This document shows, piece by piece, positions 39,301-46,828 of a stretch of DNA of 64,000 bases. The notes below the pieces were generated by a model. It was not told the DNA's origin, ran no database searches, and worked only from the letters and a program-made list of their open reading frames with translations. The position numbers were made by a program, and so were the translations under genes. The stretch lies in assembly GCA_963842975.1 (NCBI GenBank), contig CAWJIH010000007.1:1-64000 (forward strand), written 5' to 3'. The number at the start of each line of letters is the position of its first letter. Position 1 is the stretch's first letter. Source of the DNA: JACJWR01 sp963842975. Its GTDB lineage: Bacteria > Actinomycetota > Actinomycetes > S36-B12 > UBA10799.

Positions 39301-39587
39301 TCGGCTTCGGGGATGCCATCGATGGCTCGGCGGATCAGGGTCGACATGTGCAGAGATAGACGGTCCCCGGCCTCAGCGACGCGAAGGTCGCTGACGTCGG
39401 GGTCGTGGGCGGAGGTAGCCGCCAACCGGGCGGCAAGGTCCGGCGTCAGGAGGTCCTCGTACAACCCTGGGGTGAGGGGAGCAATGCTGGGAGTTTCCAG
39501 TGACGCAGGCTTGGCGCCCGCGTTTGCCGATTCAGTCGAATTGTCCCCCAATTCCTCCACGGCGCCAGCATCGCAGAGGCATGGCAA
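36333..39587 (-). CDS. PLD nuclease - DEAD/DEAH helicase - DUF3427 protein, 1084 aa
   Basis: An intact three-domain defence-type enzyme. A PLD-like nuclease lies at about residues 165-300 (RLHAKSWLFHRRSG, AYIGSSNLTHSAQ). A superfamily 2 helicase follows at about 335-700 (VAATGTGKTVMAALDYARLR, VVVVDEFHHAAADSYD, LLGLTATPERADGM, and motif VI LQQLGRGLRKSPDTGK). A C-terminal DUF3427 region ends the protein (WCADQQTDLFLVTFDKSADH, YRDYAIGPKLLHWESQS). This family occurs widely as a single-gene system near restriction genes and is thought to process foreign DNA. The start is uncertain by a few codons: the ATG at 39587 lacks a ribosome site. It is convergent with the zinc-ribbon gene and transcribed away from the HNH debris. 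Confidence 0.85.
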   Translation of the reverse strand: MPCLCDAGAVEELGDNSTESANAGAKPASLETPSIAPLTPGLYEDLLTPDLAARLAATSAHDPDVSDLRVAEAGDRLSLHMSTLIRRAIDGIPEADRVERGAAITRALGEQLIAAADRADLKRDLMTDNAEVLRGVHPRLPDGSTHSVDQPLTPLLDTVLLTNPRGEPALSKQLLSEIPSADRIDLIIAFIRYSGIRPMLDALRRHVDEGRELRILTTTYTGSTEARALEVLAELGAKIRVSYDTTTTRLHAKSWLFHRRSGASTAYIGSSNLTHSAQVAGLEWNVRISGRRNPDVIASTSAVFESYWASADFVDYDPAAFAQALATDLPDHRTDLPPFELTPHPFQERLLERIEVARAHGRHRNLLVAATGTGKTVMAALDYARLRQRLPRARLLFVAHRKELLQQSLATFRHALREPAFGELWVDGKRPTRYEHVFASIQSMRTNGVESIDPAHFDVVVVDEFHHAAADSYDAMLQQLQPVELLGLTATPERADGMPILHWFDDRIAAELRLWDAIDQHRLVPFAYYGIHDGTDLSNVAWRRGRGYDDTELTNLYTGDDAYARRVVHQLTKHVGDPTTMRALGFCVSKDHARFMARHFTAAGIAAVAVTADTPRAERETALAHLRSGDVQALFSVDLFSEGVDVPSVDTVLMLRPTESGTVFLQQLGRGLRKSPDTGKAVCTVLDFVGHHRKEFRFDLRYSALLGGTRLRVKQEVTKDFPYLPSGCHMQLDPVAREVVLESIRSAIPSNWPARVAELRRYAASQRGAPVTLSGYLAETGLDLGDVYLDDRRARTRGQASWTDMKSAAGLAVAPAGPFEPTLRHAVGRMTHVDDEVRLAAYRRFARSSTVPDVASIGAADRALLRMLVASLMDQVLKGDRRDLTLQEAAELLWQHPAVLAEVAELMDLLRERVDHLHRPLDGRAHVPLQVHAQYTRGEILAAMHQEAKSSGSPGAARVPEWREGVRWCADQQTDLFLVTFDKSADHFSPTTRYRDYAIGPKLLHWESQSTTSSTSPTGQRYQNHAARGSHIYIFARQDNTARSFYFLGPATYASHEDDRPMAITWELMHSLPGDLLAAFAAAA

Positions 39588-39675
39588 TGGTGGCGAGCTC
39601 GGCGCTCACGATCTTGCCGAGGTCCGCGGCCGATGCGGCTTGACCCTGCAGCTTTGCGGCGAGTCAACATGAACT

Positions 39676-39730
39676 GTTGCGGGTGGCCGAGTGAGCAGAT
39701 GGCGCATCGTTCGGCGTAGGCGGCCTCGAG
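39676..39730. repeat. 55-bp perfect direct repeat, left copy
   Basis: Identical to 43452-43506 over 55 bases and different immediately outside. In both places it encodes LEAAYAERCAICSLGHPQ on the minus strand. It bounds a segment of about 3.8 kb and cuts the HNH gene into two pieces. Confidence 0.95.
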
Positions 39731-39940
39731 AGGCGAAGCCGAGCGGAATGCGGAGCGCAGTTCCTCGCCGATGGCCATCGTGTAGTTGCCGGCCCTGGCG
39801 TCGGCAGCGATCAGGTACACAGGTGCCACTGCGGCGAATCGGCCCGTCGAGATCGTCTGCAGCCAGATGATCGGGACTTCCATTTCGAATGCGGCATGGA
39901 GTTGGCGGTTGTCGCCGTACGTCGCCCCCCAATTCGGCGC
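39676..39940 (-). pseudogene. HNH endonuclease, N-terminal piece
   Basis: The frame reads NWGATYGDNRQLHAAFEMEV, PIIWLQTISTGRFAAVAPVY and LIAADARAGNYTMAIGEELR. This is the domain that precedes HNH nuclease domains in actinobacterial restriction-type proteins. It continues into LEAAYAERCAICSLGHPQ and is then cut: the histidines of the HNH motif are missing. The missing part is found in the same orientation at 43.25-43.45 kb. The 5' end is also lost, since family members have about 100 further N-terminal residues, and the DUF2510 gene starts divergently at 39995. Confidence 0.7.
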
Positions 39941-39994
39941 ACGATGGCCTGAATCCTGCAGACACGAGACAAAGACGACTCCTACTCTGGAATT

Positions 39995-40828
39995 ATGAAC
40001 GCACCTCAAGACGTCCCCTACGGCCGAGCTGTGCCCCCCGGCTGGTACGACGATGGATCGGGCGGTCTGAGGTGGTGGGATGGTTCGACATGGACCGGAC
40101 AGTCTCTCCAGGAGAGTCAGGAGGCGGTTGGTCGCCCCGCGGCCGACGTTGCGAGTCCGCCAAGGCGTCGATCACGCCACCTGCTCTGGGCGTTGTCCCC
40201 GGTCTACACGTTGGGCCTCGTCATATTCATCCCAGCGCTGCACGGCGCCATAGTGTTGCGTCGATTCAGCCTGTGGCTTTGGGCCGGTGCGCTGATTGCC
40301 GGCAACATCCTCTCCTTCTTTCTGACCTCCTCCACTGACACGGATCCCGATGGGAGCACCACGCTCGGACAGGACGTGGGGTTTGGCCTCACGGTCCTGC
40401 TTGCCACACTGGCCACCATCCACGCCTTTCGAATCCGTGATGAGGTGTTCGCCGGTTCGGGCCGTGCGGACCAAGTTGCGGCCCTCCCGATTGGACGCGA
40501 CCCGACGGTTGTCGCGTCGTTGGCTGCCCGGCAGCGGCGCAAGGAGTCCACAGCCCTGGCCGAGGCAGATCCTGGGTTGGCTCGCGACCTGCGAATCGGA
40601 CGACCTGACCTGGTGCGGGACTTCGACGACGGCGGACTGGTCGATGTCAATCACGTTCCTGAGGCGCACCTGGTCTCGTCCCTGGGTCTGACCCCTGATC
40701 AGGCCCGGTCGATCATCGAGGCCCGAGAGGCAATCGGGGGCTTCAAGACGATCGCTGAGATCTCCGGTTTCGCCGAGGTGCCGACCTCGATGCTAGACGC
40801 GAATCGCGATCGAATCGTCTTGCTCTAG
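39995..40828 (+). CDS. DUF2510 membrane protein with helix-hairpin-helix C-terminus, 277 aa
   Basis: The N-terminal DUF2510 motif is PPGWYDDGSGGLRWWDGSTW (residues about 14-33). After a basic linker two or three membrane helices follow (LLWALSPVYTLGLVIFIPAL, WLWAGALIAGNILSFFL, GFGLTVLLATLATIHAF). The cytoplasmic C-terminus ends with VDVNHVPEAHLVSSLGL and ARSIIEAREAIGGFKTIAEI, a ComEA-type helix-hairpin-helix that usually binds DNA. A full-length paralogue is at 49083 and a fragment at 50.4 kb. DNA-binding at the membrane is the family-based inference. The gene lies inside the repeat-bounded segment and appears intact. Confidence 0.75.
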   Translation: MNAPQDVPYGRAVPPGWYDDGSGGLRWWDGSTWTGQSLQESQEAVGRPAADVASPPRRRSRHLLWALSPVYTLGLVIFIPALHGAIVLRRFSLWLWAGALIAGNILSFFLTSSTDTDPDGSTTLGQDVGFGLTVLLATLATIHAFRIRDEVFAGSGRADQVAALPIGRDPTVVASLAARQRRKESTALAEADPGLARDLRIGRPDLVRDFDDGGLVDVNHVPEAHLVSSLGLTPDQARSIIEAREAIGGFKTIAEISGFAEVPTSMLDANRDRIVLL

Positions 40829-41317
40829 GCGCCGAGTCCACTGAAGGGGTGCATGAGTTGGTAGATCGGCGTGGTGCCGCACCGAGGTGCGGTCGCCCCT
40901 TGATCCACGACGGATTCAGGCAAAGAATCTGGACTTGAGGGGTGAACACGAGGACCGCAACACCGGAGTATTGACCTGCCCGGCTTCTTGGATGAGCAGT
41001 TTGCTCAGGCGAGTCCTGATTTGCTGCGTGACATGCTGCGCATGTTCGCGTCCCGCTACAACGTTCCAACACCTGCGACCCCCTCGATCTACCGAATCGC
41101 GTCATTCAAGAGCGGCTGCCCTCGGGGCTCTTCGGTTTCGGCGGGGGCATCGCCGGCGCTGACGCAATGTGCGGCGCGCTGGAGGCCCACAGTGAGCGCG
41201 GCGTCGGCCGCCACACCGGTTCAGCAGGCCAAAGTGGTTGCCGCAGTGCGAGTGTTTCGCGACCGTCGGACCCATGCGGCACGATGGGAGTACCCGCCCC
41301 GGAAAGGATGCCCCTCC
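40829..41317 (+). pseudogene. Intergenic stretch with a probable IS256 transposase N-terminal fragment
   Basis: From about 40988 the frame reads MDEQFAQASPDLLRDMLRMF, which matches the first helices of IS256-type transposases (the remnant at 9.1 kb has QASPDLMRELPSTF). An ADAMCGA string, expected a little later in such proteins, appears near 41158 in another frame. Nothing of the catalytic core is present. The remaining bases hold no recognisable gene. Confidence 0.4.
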
Positions 41318-41935
41318 ATGCCGTCGCAACCCGATCCTCCTTCGCAAGGTGAGGTCCTGCCCTACTTGCGCCGTTGCGTTGAGCGCAGCCGTGAGATCCC
41401 CGAGTTCCAGATCATGAACGACGCCGAGAGCGAGGTTGTCGCGCGGTTCGGCACAGCCTTTCGGCCTGAGAACCTCAACGATCTCACCGCCGAGATCGTG
41501 ACCGACTTCCTGCGCGAGAAGGTCAACCACCACTGGTACGGGTTGGAGCGCAACACCCCGAGGGTCACTGCCAACATGCCGGCCCTGCGCGAGGGTATGG
41601 CCATCTTGTTGGACGACTCCGCACCACTTGCCGAGCGATGGGATGCTGCGCTGCCGCGAATGCATGGTGTGGGTAAGGCGATCGCGTCGGCGATGCTGCT
41701 GGTGGTGTACCCGGCGCAGTGTGGTGGGTGGAACAGCGTCAGTAGCGAGAAGATGGCTTGGCTTGGTCTGATCCCCGAGCCGTGGACGCGGCGGTCGAAC
41801 GGGTCGACCTATGTGCGAATCAACCTGATCCTGCTGGACCTGGCTGACAGCCTGGGAATCGACCTGTGGCAACTCGACGGGATCTGGCATCTCATCGCCC
41901 TTGACCACGATCCCCACCGCCGCCGGATGAGTTGA
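41318..41935 (+). CDS. Hypothetical helical protein, 205 aa
   Basis: Starts at the ATG at 41318 with GGAAAGG upstream. The conserved-looking blocks are LTAEIVTDFLREKVNHHWYG, PALREGMAILLDDSAPLAER and MHGVGKAIASAMLLVVYPAQ. The last blocks are CGGWNSVSSEKMAWLGLIPE and LDLADSLGIDLWQLDGIWHL. The layout (helical bundle, wN-type motif, tyrosine before the last helices) resembles the N-terminal domain found in front of some McrB-type GTPases and HNH nucleases. Here it stands alone. That resemblance is by eye only. The gene is intact and unaccompanied. Confidence 0.5.
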   Translation: MPSQPDPPSQGEVLPYLRRCVERSREIPEFQIMNDAESEVVARFGTAFRPENLNDLTAEIVTDFLREKVNHHWYGLERNTPRVTANMPALREGMAILLDDSAPLAERWDAALPRMHGVGKAIASAMLLVVYPAQCGGWNSVSSEKMAWLGLIPEPWTRRSNGSTYVRINLILLDLADSLGIDLWQLDGIWHLIALDHDPHRRRMS

Positions 41936-42145
41936 GTGGCGTAGTGCATGTGGGCGCGACCGTGAGCCGCTTGCGGCGTCGGGTATCGCACCTACGTCAA
42001 CGCCACTCGTTCCGGCCACCGGCAGAAGTGTCCCGGGAAGACAGCGAGGGCATCTGTCGCCGTTCGATCAAGGTGGCAGCGGCCACTGCGGCGCATGTTG
42101 CGTTACTACGAACTCCGCACCATGACCGCAAGCGACATCATCAAC

Positions 42146-42420
42146 TCAAGTCCTTCTGAGGTAGTCCTCCGCGGATTGCAGCAGATACCGTGCCGCACGC
42201 ATCACGGTTCCGTGTCGCTCCGCCGACATGAATTCGGACGAGTAGTGCATCGGGTCCTTGGCGTCGAGGACCATGTTGAGCTTGCGGGCCATGGTTCAGC
42301 GACCTCCGCCAGCAGCATCTGCTCGCGGGCATACTCGAACCGTTCCCTTGCCTCGATCAGCCCGCAGGGTGCCTGCCTCACTGCTGCGGGCTTCAATCCG
42401 ACTGCTGCTGCAACGCGGCG
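42146..42420 (-). pseudogene. HEPN-domain protein remnant, frameshifted
   Basis: Reading on from the nucleotidyltransferase gene, one frame gives GLIEARERFEYAREQMLLAE and, after a shift near 42300, another gives MARKLNMVLDAKDPMHYSSE and ERHGTVMRAARYLLQSAEDY. Such helical strings (ARxLLDxRDxxHY, then a final helix) are typical of the HEPN proteins encoded directly after nucleotidyltransferases. The R-x4-H signature is not seen. One frameshift, in a region where others are homopolymer-linked, leaves open whether it is truly broken. Confidence 0.5.
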
Positions 42421-43028
42421 GCATTGTGCAGCGCTGTCGGCGGCTCGATGAGCCACCGGCCGTCGGTGCGTACCTCGCTGACGAATGGATCGGCGCCTGT
42501 CATGAGGTTGACGAATTCGAGTGTGGAGTATTCCATCCAAGAACAGGGGTTCCCTGTCCATGCCTGCACCTTGTCGGCAGTGACGTCGAGTTGCTCGCGC
42601 CAGACTGTGTCGGCCATGTCCACCCCCTTCTGTCGGATCAGCAGGATGTCCAGGTCGCTGTCGAGTCCACCGTCACGACGCGCCGCCGAGCCGAAAAGAA
42701 TGGCCCCGCCGCATGGCACCAGCCACGTCTGGAGTTCTTCGGCGATTCTCGCCTCAAGGCGCTGGTTCGTGCTGAGCAGCGCCAGGATGGGTTCTACGAG
42801 CAGGTGATCGTGATTAAGCGTATACAGATTTGCGCTGCCGGCGCGCTGGCTGTCCACAAGCCCGTGGTGGCTCAGCGTCGCGAGCACCTTCGCAGCACCG
42901 GCGGGGCTGACACCCGCCAACCGGGCAATGGTGCGACCGGTCAGGGGTGCGCTGGTGCCGGCCAGCACACGCGCGACCGATTCCAGTCCCGGTCGGATGA
43001 CGAGTGAACTGGGATGGGAGAGATCCAT
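42393..43028 (-). CDS. Winged-HTH nucleotidyltransferase, 211 aa
   Basis: The N-terminal 80 residues form a winged helix (LAGTSAPLTGRTIARLAGVS, ATLSHHGLVDSQRAG). The nucleotidyltransferase domain follows with the intact catalytic signature GAILFGSAARRDGGLDSDLD (GS then DxD). This is the MNT-type partner of HEPN proteins; in characterised pairs the NTase adds AMP to the HEPN toxin. The HEPN partner is the remnant immediately downstream. The contrast with the motif-less MNT-like genes nearby is useful. Start at 43028; the gene lies just inside the right copy of the 55-bp repeat. Confidence 0.8.
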   Translation of the reverse strand: MDLSHPSSLVIRPGLESVARVLAGTSAPLTGRTIARLAGVSPAGAAKVLATLSHHGLVDSQRAGSANLYTLNHDHLLVEPILALLSTNQRLEARIAEELQTWLVPCGGAILFGSAARRDGGLDSDLDILLIRQKGVDMADTVWREQLDVTADKVQAWTGNPCSWMEYSTLEFVNLMTGADPFVSEVRTDGRWLIEPPTALHNAAALQQQSD

Positions 43029-43249
43029 GCCCTAGTGTCTAGTTTAGGTTGACATGTGTCCGCTTTCCGCAGACGCGACGCGGGTGCTTCCGAGCCTGTC
43101 GCTGCGATCGGTGGTCGGGCTGAGTCGTGGGGCCAGTTTGGCGGGCCGCGTCGCGCCGTCGGGGGTGGTCGCGACTAGGCATCCCGGGCAACCAGCGCGT
43201 ACATCGACGATCCCGAGTTCGGCACTCCCGCACCAGTGACGGGCCGTGG

Positions 43250-43530
43250 AATGCTTGCGGTCCGTGCTGCAGCATGGGTCCGTCGATCTCATCGAGCAGT
43301 GGCCGCGACACCTGAACCACATAGTCCGGACGTATCCCCACGATGTTGGTGTCGAAGGCGGTTTGGTGGATCTTGCATAGGGAGATGCCGTTGCTGATCG
43401 TTGGCGTGCCGCGCATATCGCGGTCGGGGATGATGTGGGCGGCGTCGAGCAGTTGCGGGTGGCCGAGTGAGCAGATGGCGCATCGTTCGGCGTAGGCGGC
43501 CTCGAGCGGGGTTGCCGATAGGCGAGGCCT
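43250..43530 (-). pseudogene. HNH endonuclease, C-terminal piece
   Basis: The frame carries the whole HNH nuclease domain: LEAAYAERCAICSLGHPQLL, then DAAHIIPDRDMRGTPTISNG and SLCKIHQTAFDTNIVGIRPD, with the catalytic His pair and the zinc-binding cysteine. After QHGPQAFHG the sequence loses the family pattern near 43250. The N-terminal domain is missing; its counterpart lies at 39.68-39.94 kb. Upstream is the divergent MNT-like gene at 43579. Confidence 0.7.
43452..43506. repeat. 55-bp perfect direct repeat, right copy
   Basis: Same orientation and sequence as 39676-39730, inside the HNH coding sequence. See the left copy. Confidence 0.95.
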
Positions 43531-43578
43531 GTGGATAGTCACATACGACAGGCCGCGGAATCGTCATACGCTTCTGGC

Positions 43579-43872
43579 ATGACTGCCGAATACGTCGCCT
43601 ACGACGACCTGCCCGGGGCCGACGAACGGATCATCCGCGAGCGCGCGGCGGAGCTCATCGCGATGGCCGAGAGTCTGGGCTTGGCCAATCTGCGGTACGC
43701 CGCGAGCAACCGCGTCGTGGCCAAGCTGACGGACCAGGTCGAACCACTCGGCTATCACAAGCTTTCTGAGCGGGCGAGTTACCGGCTCGGACGTCAGATT
43801 CGTGCCTATTCCGATGCGGTGCTTAAGAACTCTGGAGTGAGTCCGGACCTGCTGGCCGCCACGCCGTTGTAG
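43579..43872 (+). CDS. MNT-like protein lacking nucleotidyltransferase motifs, 97 aa
   Basis: Begins MTAEYVAYDDLPGADERIIR and continues AAELIAMAESLGLANLRYAA. Where an MNT protein has GS-x10-DxD this one reads SNRVVAKLTDQVEPLGYHKL. The end SGVSPDLLAATPL matches the 44.3-kb and 46.8-kb copies. It is the first gene of a pair, 12 bases before the HEPN gene, and is probably its antitoxin. The ATG at 43579 agrees with the N-terminus of the other copies. The pair is the best-preserved version in the window, together with the one at 11.4-12.0 kb. Confidence 0.65.
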   Translation: MTAEYVAYDDLPGADERIIRERAAELIAMAESLGLANLRYAASNRVVAKLTDQVEPLGYHKLSERASYRLGRQIRAYSDAVLKNSGVSPDLLAATPL

Positions 43873-43884
43873 GGGGTAAGGCCG

Positions 43885-44235
43885 ATGGGGCGCGTGTTGA
43901 CCCGGCATGAACTCATCCTTGAGGCTTCTGCGGCTGCCGACTCGCTGCAGGAGGTCAGTTCATCGGGGGATCATCGGCGCTTTGCAGACGACAAGGTGTT
44001 TCGCTATGCGGTCGCCTTCGCCTGGCTCCGGTTGGCCGAACCGCTCTGCCGACTCGTGACCCGGCGATTGGTCGGGGAAGAGGCGCGCCGCGCTTGGTCC
44101 GGGATGTGCGGGCTTCGCAATATGTTGGCGCATGAGCGAGACGAGGACATCAACTACCTGCCGCTGTGGTCGGACTTGGCGCTGAAGATGGGTAGGACCG
44201 TCGCCGATATCGATCGGCTGCAACAAGGGGGCTGA
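43885..44235 (+). CDS. HEPN (DUF86/HepT-like) protein, 116 aa
   Basis: The helical HepT-like body is RHELILEASAAADSLQEVSS, FADDKVFRYAVAFAWLRLAE, and the HEPN signature MCGLRNMLAHERDEDINYLP. R-x4-H is kept (R-NMLA-H) but the HXY tyrosine is replaced by Arg (HER). The ATG at 43885 has AGGGGG upstream. The predicted role is an RNase toxin paired with the preceding MNT-like protein. It is intact and homologous to the proteins at 11366, 45.6 kb and 47.05 kb. Confidence 0.7.
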   Translation: MGRVLTRHELILEASAAADSLQEVSSSGDHRRFADDKVFRYAVAFAWLRLAEPLCRLVTRRLVGEEARRAWSGMCGLRNMLAHERDEDINYLPLWSDLALKMGRTVADIDRLQQGG

Positions 44236-44293
44236 GGCCTGACCTGTGGACATGCGCAGCCGTTGTGAGCGGTATTCGTCGTAGGGTGTTCTC

Positions 44294-44587
44294 ATGACCG
44301 CCGACTACGTCTCCTACGACGATCTGCCTTGGGCTGATGAGCAAGTCATCCGCGCCCACGCGGCGGAGTTGATCGCGATGGCCGAGGGCATCGGCCTAAG
44401 CAATGTGCGTTACGCGTCAGGCAATCGACTGGTAGTCACTCGGACCGAAAGGGTCGAACCGTTGGGCGAATACGTCTTTGCGGAGCAGGCCAGCTTCTTC
44501 CTTGGTCGGCAAGTCCGCGTGTATTCAGACGGTGTGCTGAACAACCCTGGGGTCAGTTCGGACCTACTCGCTGCGACACCGTTGTAG
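44294..44587 (+). CDS. Second full-length MNT-like protein, orphan, 97 aa
   Basis: MTADYVSYDDLPWADEQVIR and AAELIAMAEGIGLSNVRYAS show it is a paralogue of the 43579 product; the active-site region reads GNRLVVTRTERVEPLGEYVF with no GS or DxD. No HEPN gene follows: after the stop the opposite-strand DUF3883 remnant begins. It may serve as an extra antitoxin for the preceding HEPN protein, or its own partner has been lost. Intact reading frame; start fits the family. Confidence 0.6.
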   Translation: MTADYVSYDDLPWADEQVIRAHAAELIAMAEGIGLSNVRYASGNRLVVTRTERVEPLGEYVFAEQASFFLGRQVRVYSDGVLNNPGVSSDLLAATPL

Positions 44588-45180
44588 GTGACCGCGGCGA
44601 ACCACCAGCACGGCGTAGCGATCGCCGGCTCCGTGGGAGTGCAGTTCCTCCGCCCTCGCCCACTCGGACGACGAGATCTTGAACGATGCCGTGGCACTGC
44701 TCTTGACCTCGAGCACCATCGCCTGCGGCGGCGAGCCCGGGGCGGGGGAGAGCCACCCGACGAGGTCGAAACCGAACCCGTCGCTCAGCAAGGACACATG
44801 CAGGAGGCCGGTGACAGCGGCCGACAGCATCCCGTCCCGGTCTGACGCCTGGCTCCGGATCGAGTCGTCGAAATGCCCGGTCAGCCAGTCCCTCAGCCCT
44901 GGCCGATTGGCGAAGAGTTACTCGACAGCAATGACCTCGGATCGCTGTGCCAAGCGTCGGCGGCGTTCTGCAGGAGTTCGATGAGGAATCGGCCGTGGTA
45001 CTCACGGCTGAGCAGCCTCTCGGCCCGCGAGAATGAGCAGGTGGTACGCACCTCCTCGGCCGTGTCGTGGCGAGCTCGTTCTGCGACAACTTGCTCGAGA
45101 TAGGAGCGGCCGTTTGCCGTTCCATTTGTCTCGTTCGCGCCCGGACCACCCCACTTCGCAGGTCTGCGACCAGCACCGTT
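44564..45180 (-). pseudogene. Hsp90-like ATPase / DUF3883 gene remnant
   Basis: Two frames preserve the two ends of one large protein. The first (about 44930-45000) reads GRFLIELLQNAADAWHSDPR, the N box of the sacsin-like Hsp90 ATPase class. The second (44564-44830) reads MVLEVKSSATASFKISSSEW and ARAEELHSHGAGDRYAVLVV, the DUF3883 (NO VEIN C-terminal) nuclease-like domain. The several hundred residues that normally lie between them are missing, and frameshifts separate the parts. Such fusions are found in defence islands. The 3' end overlaps the orphan MNT-like gene by 24 bases. Confidence 0.5.
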
Positions 45181-45239
45181 TCAAGACTAGACAGGCAGGA
45201 AGGTGCCACGTCCGACGGACGCCGCTGCGTTCGCCCGCC

Positions 45240-45389
45240 TGACGTGGCTGAGTTGGCGATTGGGCGCGACCTCGCCAATCGCATCCGAATGAACTCGAGC
45301 AGAGCGGCGAGCCCGTCCACCTTCCGGAGGATGAGGTGCTCGCGATGGTCTACGCCGAACGGGACGCAGCCCGGCGCGAACGCGTGTGA
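45240..45389 (+). pseudogene. Possible antitoxin-like fragment
   Basis: One frame ends EDEVLAMVYAERDAARRERV before a TGA at 45387-45389 and a neighbouring frame just upstream reads ELAIGRDLANRIRMN. Together they look like a short helical antitoxin-type protein broken by a shift. This rests only on composition and is weak. Confidence 0.2.
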
Positions 45390-45569
45390 CGGCGGACCCC
45401 ATCGCCGACGGTGAGTCACCAGGCAGCAGCCCTGGTGACTGGCGACAGAGCAGTGTTGGGGACGCATGTCGATAACTTGCGAATCTTGAGTCCGAGGGGA
45501 TTTCTTGACTGGGTGGTCTCCCGTGGTTGATGCGAACTGGCTTGGCCTGGGCATGTGCTGGCAGTGCGC
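45390..45569. other. Short stretch without recognisable features
   Basis: Nothing convincing on either strand. Confidence 0.3.
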
Positions 45570-45574
45570 GTCTG

Positions 45575-45853
45575 CGAGGTGCCGCCGCGACGCCGCCGTA
45601 GGGGGTGCAGTCATGGGCGGGAGTTGTCACGCCACGAACTACTCATCGAGGCGGCGTCGGCTGTGGAGGGCCTTCGCGAGGTCGCTTGGTCGGTGGCGAG
45701 GCCCGTCGCGCGCGGGCCGGGATGTGCGACATTCGAAACAAGCTCGCCCATGAACGTGATCAGGACATTCCCTTCGCAACGCTGTGGGCTCTGCTGACTG
45801 ACGGTCTGTCCCAAACCGAAGCACAGATTGACGGGCTGCTGGCTAACGGCTGA
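45575..45853 (+). pseudogene. Broken MNT-like/HEPN module
   Basis: The first codons (AAATPP, stop at 45599-45601) match the LLAATPL end of the MNT-like genes. The HEPN gene follows, with GRELSRHELLIEAASAVEGL from about 45615, then an internal deletion and a frameshift. It resumes as GGEARRARAGMCDIRNKLAH and ERDQDIPFATLW to the stop at 45853. The middle helix (FADDKVFRYAVAFAW in the intact copy) is absent. The R-x4-H signature is kept, but without the middle helix it is unlikely to fold. Confidence 0.65.
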
Positions 45854-45969
45854 CAGCGACTCGTACGGGTTGGAGTGCAATATCCCGCGGGTGACGGGGT
45901 CCATGGGGAGGTTGCGATGTAACTGTTCGGTTTTTCCATCTGGCGTCGTCAGTAGCTCATCTGGCGTCG

Positions 45970-46714
45970 TTAGTAGGTGATGTAGCCGGTTGCCTCGTGT
46001 GCGGGTTCGGGGGCGTCTTCCGGTAGCCACTTGTGTTGACCGAGCAGCACCCGCCGGGCGGTCCACGCGCAGGCCGCAGCATCGATGATGTCGTCGGGTG
46101 GGGATCGGTGAGCGAGTTCGCCGAGGTCGGCCGAAGCGAGGTCCAAACCCTGACGGGCGAGCAGGTCCAGGCGCAGCTTCTGGCCGGACCAGACGGTCTT
46201 CGGCCACTGCACGTAGTGGTCGTTCTTCTCGTCGTCCTCGGACCCGGCCACGTCCTGGTTCATCGCCTTGAAGCAGACTTCGGGGTGGGTCTCCACGACC
46301 CGTGCGGACGATGTGGGGAGCCATTCGTCCACTTCGAGGATCTTGGCTCGCAGAGCGTAGGCCTGGGCGGACAGGCTCCTCTCGGTCAGCTTGAGGCTGA
46401 CCGCTCGCGCTGCCTGGTAGGTCCGCCGCGAGCAGGGCCTCGCGGATCGGGGTGGGGAACACCGACGACCTGCGTGGACCGACAAAGGCCCGCGCCTTTT
46501 CGTCCGCCTCACGGGGGCCGGATTCAGGCAGGCCGATGGGGATGTCGATCGCGACCACGTCCACGACGCCGACCGCATTGGCGGCCGCTACAAGCTCGGT
46601 GATGGTTGAGGCGAACAGCCCCTTGACGGTGATGCCGTCCCACATGATCCCGGCCCAACTGCCGCGGCAGACGTCGGCACCGAGGACCCATTGGGCGCCT
46701 TCGGCGGTGGTCAC
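45970..46714 (-). pseudogene. DUF429 nuclease-like gene, frameshifted
   Basis: The start VTTAEGAQWVLGADVCRGSW is a GTG preceded by AAGGAG at 5 bases. DUF429 motifs follow: VVDVVAIDIPIGLPESGPRE, AFVGPRRSSVFPTPIREALL, and in a second frame ARVVETHPEVCFKAM and PPDDIIDAAACAWTARRVLL. The frame changes near 46420, close to a run in the 'GCCTGGTAGGTCCGCC' region. Repaired length is about 247 aa, the normal family size. It has no zinc-ribbon extension, unlike the DUF429 gene at 9.3 kb. Predicted RNase H-like fold; cellular role unknown. Confidence 0.65.
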
Positions 46715-46828
46715 GTGACTCCTTTGGAGAAATGCGATTGAGAGATCACACGCGATGATTCCACAGTTGGCGGACATTGGCCGCAGGGTAGCTCCCGCCC
46801 ACATTTCGTCCACCTGGCTGGGCGATCG

